Shown: piece by piece, positions 5,638 to 9,102 of the stretch
Numbering within the stretch: position 1 is the first letter of the stretch
Layout: every line of letters starts with the position of its first letter
Source of the DNA: an uncultured Bacilli bacterium
GTDB lineage: Bacteria; Bacillota_I; Bacilli_A; RF39; UBA660
Assembly (NCBI GenBank): GCA_947595415.1
Contig: CANQER010000038.1
Coordinates: 1 to 9,102, forward strand
Direction of reading: 5' to 3'
Length of the DNA: 9,102 nucleotides
Made by a program: the position numbers and the translations under genes
Notes under the pieces: model-generated
The model's input: only the letters and a program-made list of their open reading frames with translations
Told to the model about the DNA's origin: nothing
Database searches by the model: none

Positions 5638-6561
5638 ATGAATAAAAAAATAATAAAAATTATAATATTAGTAGTTTTTGTTACTAGTTTAACAGGTTGT
5701 ACAAAACTATTAAAAGATGATAATGGAAAGGTAGTTCAAAATCCCAAAACAGGGCAAAATTTACCTCAAAATATATTGTGTCAACCAGAATCATCTTCAA
5801 CAATAGATACTTATAAAAAAGCTAAATTAGATATATCTAATTTACCAAAATGTAGTCAATTTACAATTACATCTGGTGGTTATGAAGGTATTTGGAATAC
5901 GATATTTGTAAAACCTTTAGCTTGGTTAATAATTCAGGCTGGAAATATTGTTAAAAGTTATGGTTTAGCGATTGTAATAATTACTTTGATTATAAGGTTA
6001 ATTCTTTATCCAATAACGAAAAAGACAGCTTTGCAGTCAGAAAATTTAAAAAAAGCTCAACCAGAATTAGAACGACTTGAGAAAAAATATCCTAACAGTA
6101 AGGATCAACAAATGATGATGTTAAAAAGTCAAGAAATGATGAATATTTATAAGAAGTATCAAATAAATCCTTTATCAGGATGTCTATTTGCTTTTATTCA
6201 AATTCCTTTATTCTTTGCTTTTTATGAATCATTAAATCGTTTGCCAGCAGTTTTTGAGGAAAACTTTATTGGTTTCCAATTAGGTACAACTCCTTTAATT
6301 GGAATGGGAAATGGTCATTATTTTTATATAATAGTTTGCATTATAATAATATTAGTAACTTATTTTTCATTCAAGCTTAATCAAACAGGAAGTATTACTA
6401 AGGAACAAGAAAAACAAATGAAGATGATGACTAATATAATGATTGTCTTTATTGGAATTGCTTCATTTACTTTACCAATAGCTATAGGAATATATTGGAT
6501 AATTAATAGTTCCTTTACAATATTCCAAAACCTGTTTATAAGGAGGATTAAAAATGATTGA
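5638..6561 (+). CDS. yidC: Membrane protein insertase YidC/Oxa1 family, lipoprotein form
   Basis: YidC inserts and folds inner-membrane proteins, alone or with SecYEG. The N-terminus is a lipoprotein signal with lipobox SLTGC (lipidated C21), as in SpoIIIJ/YqjG of Bacillus. After an extracytoplasmic segment of about 65 residues come the five conserved transmembrane segments, roughly 88-104, 108-127, 178-198, 228-246 and 265-290. The conserved arginine of the hydrophilic substrate groove is R120 in LIIRLILYPIT. The basic coiled cytoplasmic hairpin (about 128-176) and the GCLFAFIQIPLFFAFY block (181-196) also match the family. Two further cysteines (C48 and C72) lie in the extracytoplasmic segment and could form a disulfide; this is speculative. 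AAGGAG lies seven bases before the ATG. The TGA stop overlaps the jag start by eight bases, indicating coupling. Confidence 0.96.
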   Translation: MNKKIIKIIILVVFVTSLTGCTKLLKDDNGKVVQNPKTGQNLPQNILCQPESSSTIDTYKKAKLDISNLPKCSQFTITSGGYEGIWNTIFVKPLAWLIIQAGNIVKSYGLAIVIITLIIRLILYPITKKTALQSENLKKAQPELERLEKKYPNSKDQQMMMLKSQEMMNIYKKYQINPLSGCLFAFIQIPLFFAFYESLNRLPAVFEENFIGFQLGTTPLIGMGNGHYFYIIVCIIIILVTYFSFKLNQTGSITKEQEKQMKMMTNIMIVFIGIASFTLPIAIGIYWIINSSFTIFQNLFIRRIKND

Positions 6562-7174
6562 AAAATATGTAGTTAGTGAAAAAAATAAAGATTTAGCTTA
6601 TGACAAATTGTTGAGTTTAACTGGATGTGATATAAACGATTTATATTTAAAAGAAAGTGAAGAAGAAGCTAAACTATTTAAGGGTAAGAAATTTCAAATT
6701 GAAGCTTTTAAAAAACAAGATGTTTTAAATTATGTTAAAGATTACATAAAATCTTTAGGTAATTTTATGAATATTGAAATAAATATGGAAGTAAAATATT
6801 TAAATGATTCCATAAATGTATTATTAGTATCTGATAATAATAACATTTTAATAGGTAAAAATGGTAAAACCATAGATGCTATTCAAACATTATTAAAACA
6901 ATCTTTAAAGGTTCAACTAGGTATGAATGTAAAGATATATGTTGATGCATCTAACTATAAAGAAAAGAAAATCAAAAGAAAAATGTATGAGATCAAACAA
7001 ATCGCAAGAGAAGTTCAAAATACAAAGATAGATGCTAAATTAGATCCTATGAATTCTTACGAAAGAAGAATGATTCATACCCTAATAGATGGTTTTAAAA
7101 ATTTAAAAACAGAAAGTGTTGGGGAAGAACCAAACAGATATGTTGTTATTAAATATGATGATAAAGCAAGTTAA
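6554..7174 (+). CDS. jag: RNA-binding protein Jag/KhpB (Jag-N, KH and R3H domains)
   Basis: Jag (KhpB/EloR) is a cytoplasmic RNA-binding protein found next to yidC in most Firmicutes; in streptococci it pairs with KhpA and influences cell elongation. The 206 residues show the Jag-N domain (1 to about 52, starting EKYVVSEKNKDLAYDKLL), a KH domain with the GKNGKTI loop (101-107, more often GKRGQTL), and an R3H domain with R171-x3-H175 in PMNSYERRMIH and the TESVGEEPNRYVVI end strand. It starts inside the last codons of yidC with AGGAGG seven bases upstream. Its stop codon lies in the loop of a hairpin terminator, so it is probably the last gene of the rnpA-yidC-jag unit. RNA targets cannot be told from sequence. 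Confidence 0.94.
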   Translation: MIEKYVVSEKNKDLAYDKLLSLTGCDINDLYLKESEEEAKLFKGKKFQIEAFKKQDVLNYVKDYIKSLGNFMNIEINMEVKYLNDSINVLLVSDNNNILIGKNGKTIDAIQTLLKQSLKVQLGMNVKIYVDASNYKEKKIKRKMYEIKQIAREVQNTKIDAKLDPMNSYERRMIHTLIDGFKNLKTESVGEEPNRYVVIKYDDKAS

Positions 7175-7190
7175 TACTTGTTTTTATTTT
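7166..7190 (+). terminator. Terminator overlapping the jag stop codon
   Basis: A 5-bp stem CAAGT / ACTTG (7167-7171 and 7176-7180), extendable by one G-U pair, has a 4-base loop that holds the jag TAA. It is followed by TTTTTATTTT. The stem is short, so termination may be partial, but it marks the end of the rnpA-yidC-jag unit. Confidence 0.55.
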
Positions 7191-7206
7191 ATAAAAATAA
7201 TATAAT
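7178..7206 (+). promoter_or_regulatory. Candidate promoter for the HD-domain gene and mnmE
   Basis: An exact TATAAT (7201-7206) lies 17 bases after TTGTTT (7178-7183), which matches only half of the -35 consensus. The -35 overlaps the jag terminator. Transcription would begin near 7213, almost on the Shine-Dalgarno of the next gene, so the mRNA leader would be very short. This is the only promoter candidate in the 49-base spacer. Confidence 0.4.
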
Positions 7207-7223
7207 TAAAAAGAGGAATTGAT

Positions 7224-7739
7224 ATGGAAGAAAAAAATCAAGAATTTTATGAAATAATAAATCCAATATTAAATAGTGAAGAATTTATAAAAAGAAAAGA
7301 TTATGTTCATCACAAAGATGTAAGTGTTTATGATCATTGTCTTAAAGTAGCTTATAAAGCGTATCTATTAGCTATCAAATTCAAAGCTGATAAAATCGTC
7401 GCAGCTAGAGCTGGACTACTTCACGATTTTTATTATAAGCCTTGGTTAGATGAAGAAGGTAAAATAGTAGGAGGAAAAAAGCCTTTTTTTAAAAAACATG
7501 GTTTTGTTCATGCTAAAGAAGCACTAGATAATTCAATTAAACATTTTCCTAATTTTATGGATGAAAAAACTAGGGATGCTATTTTAAAACACATGTTTCC
7601 TCTTAATAAAAATATTCCTCGCTATAAGGAAAGTTGGTTAGTAAATCTCGCAGATAAATACGTATCTTTAGAGATATTTAAACATCCTACTAAACTTTTA
7701 ATGTATGTAGGAATTAAAGGGAGGAAGAAAGATGACTGA
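7224..7739 (+). CDS. HD-domain phosphohydrolase family protein
   Basis: This is a 171-residue HD-superfamily protein, a class of metal-dependent phosphohydrolases acting on nucleotides or phosphate esters. The metal ligands are in order: H38 in VYDHCLKVA, H67-D68 in GLLHDFYY, possible extra ligands H92/H96 in KHGFVHAKEAL and H123 in LKHMFP, and D144 in NLADKY. There is no signal peptide or membrane segment, so it is cytoplasmic. Similar stand-alone HD proteins (with PRYKES-like blocks as at 132-137) are widespread in Firmicutes but their substrate is unknown to me. AGAGGA lies upstream of the ATG. The stop overlaps the mnmE start by eight bases, so it is translated with mnmE. A link to tRNA modification or RNA turnover is suggested only by neighbours. 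Confidence 0.85.
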   Translation: MEEKNQEFYEIINPILNSEEFIKRKDYVHHKDVSVYDHCLKVAYKAYLLAIKFKADKIVAARAGLLHDFYYKPWLDEEGKIVGGKKPFFKKHGFVHAKEALDNSIKHFPNFMDEKTRDAILKHMFPLNKNIPRYKESWLVNLADKYVSLEIFKHPTKLLMYVGIKGRKKDD

Positions 7740-9084
7740 TACAATCGCAGCTATTTCTACAGCTTTAGGAGTTGGAGCTATTTCAATAATTAGGGTTAGT
7801 GGAGATGAGGCTATAAAAATAGTTAATAAATTGTTTGATAAAGATTTAACTAAAGTAGCTTCTCATACTATAAATTATGGTCATATAATGGATAAAGATG
7901 AAGTTATAGATGAAGTTTTAGTAAGTGTTATGAAAAGTCCTAAAACTTATACAGGCGAGGATGTTGTAGAAATTAATTGTCATGGAGGAATTGCTACTAC
8001 AAATAAAATATTGGAGTTACTTTTAAGAAATGGTTGTCTTTTAGCTAAACCAGGGGAATTTACCAAACGAGCTTTTTTAAATGGAAAGTTAGATTTAATA
8101 GAAGCAAACAGTGTTATGGATTTAATAAACTCTAAATCAGAAAAGTCAAGAGCTCTTGCGATTAACCAACTAAGAGGTAAGGTATCTTCAATGATAAAAG
8201 ATTTACGAAATGAAATTTTAGATATTTTAGCTAATATAGAAGTTAATATCGATTATCCTGAGTACTATGATATTGAAATTGTAACTATATCTAAAATAAA
8301 AGAAGAAATTAAAAAAATAGATGATAAATTAAGTAAAATTTTAAAGGAAAGTGAAAATGGTAAAATTATCAAAGAAGGCATTAAAACAGTTATAGTAGGA
8401 AAACCTAATGTTGGAAAAAGTAGTTTACTTAACAGATTAATAGAAGAAGATAAAGCTATTGTTACTGATATTGAAGGCACAACTCGTGATATAGTAGAAG
8501 GAAGTATTTTAATTGAAGGGGTCATTTTAAATATCATTGATACAGCAGGTATTAGAAATACAACTGATAAAGTAGAAAAAATAGGGGTTTTAAAAAGTCT
8601 AGATTTAATAGATAATTGTGATTTAATTTTACTTATTTTAAACAATAATGAAGTTTTAACTAAAGAAGATATGGATTTGTTAGCTAAAATTAAAGATAAA
8701 AACTATTTAATTATTGTTAATAAAACAGATTTGGAAAATAAAATCGATTTAAGTAATTTAGATCAAGATAAAATAGTTTATATGAGTTTAATAAAAGATG
8801 AAGGAATAGACAAATTAAAAGATAAAATAAAACAAATATTTAATTTAGAAAAAATAAAAACAGAGGATTTAACTTATCTATCTAGCGCAAGAAGTATAGC
8901 TATTATAAAAGAATGTTTAGATTTAACTAAAGATATCAAAGATGGTATTACTAATGATTTTCCTATTGATATGCTGGAAATAGATTTAAAAAGAATTTGG
9001 GAATTGTTAGGAGAAATTATAGGTGTTAGTTATGAAGATGAGTTAATTGATCAGTTGTTTAGTAATTTTTGTTTAGGAAAATAG
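7732..9084 (+). CDS. mnmE: tRNA uridine-5-carboxymethylaminomethyl(34) synthesis GTPase MnmE
   Basis: MnmE, with MnmG, modifies the wobble uridine U34 of certain tRNAs (cmnm5U), using GTP hydrolysis and a tetrahydrofolate one-carbon unit. The 450 residues contain the folate-binding N-terminal domain (1 to about 117, with DTIAAISTALGVGAISIIR and PGEFTKRAFLNGK), a helical domain, and an inserted G domain: G1 GKPNVGKS (223-230), GTTRD (249-253), G3 DTAG (270-273) and G4 NKTD (330-333). The C-terminal FCLGK carries the family's conserved cysteine (C447). TDIEGTTRD has Glu where Ala or Pro is usual. A strong GGGAGG precedes the ATG, which overlaps the HD-gene stop by eight bases. The next gene starts nine bases past the stop, so the unit continues. 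No defect is seen. Confidence 0.97.
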   Translation: MTDTIAAISTALGVGAISIIRVSGDEAIKIVNKLFDKDLTKVASHTINYGHIMDKDEVIDEVLVSVMKSPKTYTGEDVVEINCHGGIATTNKILELLLRNGCLLAKPGEFTKRAFLNGKLDLIEANSVMDLINSKSEKSRALAINQLRGKVSSMIKDLRNEILDILANIEVNIDYPEYYDIEIVTISKIKEEIKKIDDKLSKILKESENGKIIKEGIKTVIVGKPNVGKSSLLNRLIEEDKAIVTDIEGTTRDIVEGSILIEGVILNIIDTAGIRNTTDKVEKIGVLKSLDLIDNCDLILLILNNNEVLTKEDMDLLAKIKDKNYLIIVNKTDLENKIDLSNLDQDKIVYMSLIKDEGIDKLKDKIKQIFNLEKIKTEDLTYLSSARSIAIIKECLDLTKDIKDGITNDFPIDMLEIDLKRIWELLGEIIGVSYEDELIDQLFSNFCLGK

Positions 9085-9092
9085 GTGATAAG

Positions 9093-9102
9093 ATGTATGA
9101 AG
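9093..9102 (+). CDS. mnmG: Start of the next gene, probably mnmG (cut by window edge)
   Basis: Only ATG TAT GAA and one more base are visible, preceded by AGGTGA that overlaps the mnmE stop codon. MYE is compatible with MnmG (GidA), the FAD-binding partner of MnmE that follows mnmE in most Firmicutes. The identity rests on gene order, not on sequence. Confidence 0.5.

Noticed and set aside
8265..8645. Open frame on the minus strand inside mnmE
   Set aside because: It is antisense to the conserved G domain of MnmE; its low-complexity Ile/Ser/Leu protein is what the reverse strand of such a gene gives.
1..9102. CRISPR array, insertion sequence, tRNA or rRNA gene
   Set aside because: I saw no regularly spaced repeats, transposase-like frame or tRNA-like cloverleaf; the window is almost fully explained by core origin genes.

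Overview
This window spans the chromosomal replication origin of a strongly AT-rich, low-GC Gram-positive bacterium (Firmicutes/Bacilli or a near relative such as an uncultured RF39/Erysipelotrichia-type lineage; the exact taxon cannot be fixed from sequence alone). The evidence is the gene order around oriC, a Firmicute-type lipoprotein YidC, Shine-Dalgarno sites close to AGGAGG and a perfect sigma-A promoter. TGG encodes Trp and TGA is used as a stop (for example yidC), so the code is standard and not the mycoplasma code.

Left arm (1-4801, all on the minus strand, reading away from the origin): dnaA (in two overlapping pieces), a DnaA-box-bearing spacer, dnaN with a terminator, a comK-family gene with its own terminator, then recF and the first 132 codons of gyrB, coupled by an ATGA overlap. 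Centre (4802-5135): a gene-free segment with four perfect TTTTCCACA boxes and three one-mismatch boxes, an AT-rich candidate unwinding stretch and the rpmH promoter. Right arm (5136-9102, all on the plus strand): rpmH, rnpA, yidC, jag/khpB, an HD-domain phosphohydrolase, mnmE and the first codons of a gene that is probably mnmG.

The genes form the classic origin cluster: initiation (DnaA), sliding clamp (DnaN), gap repair (RecF), supercoiling (GyrB), then ribosome/RNase P/membrane insertion (rpmH-rnpA-yidC-jag) and tRNA wobble modification (mnmE-mnmG).

Three things depart from the standard picture. (1) dnaA is broken by what looks like a 13-nt deletion inside the sensor-2 motif, leaving an initiator/AAA+ piece and a DNA-binding-domain piece joined by an ATGA stop/start. 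(2) rpmH lacks four residues of an otherwise very conserved segment. (3) A short ComK-type competence regulator sits between dnaN and recF, where Bacilli usually carry the S4-domain gene yaaA/rlbA. The first two may be real or may be consensus errors; raw reads would decide.
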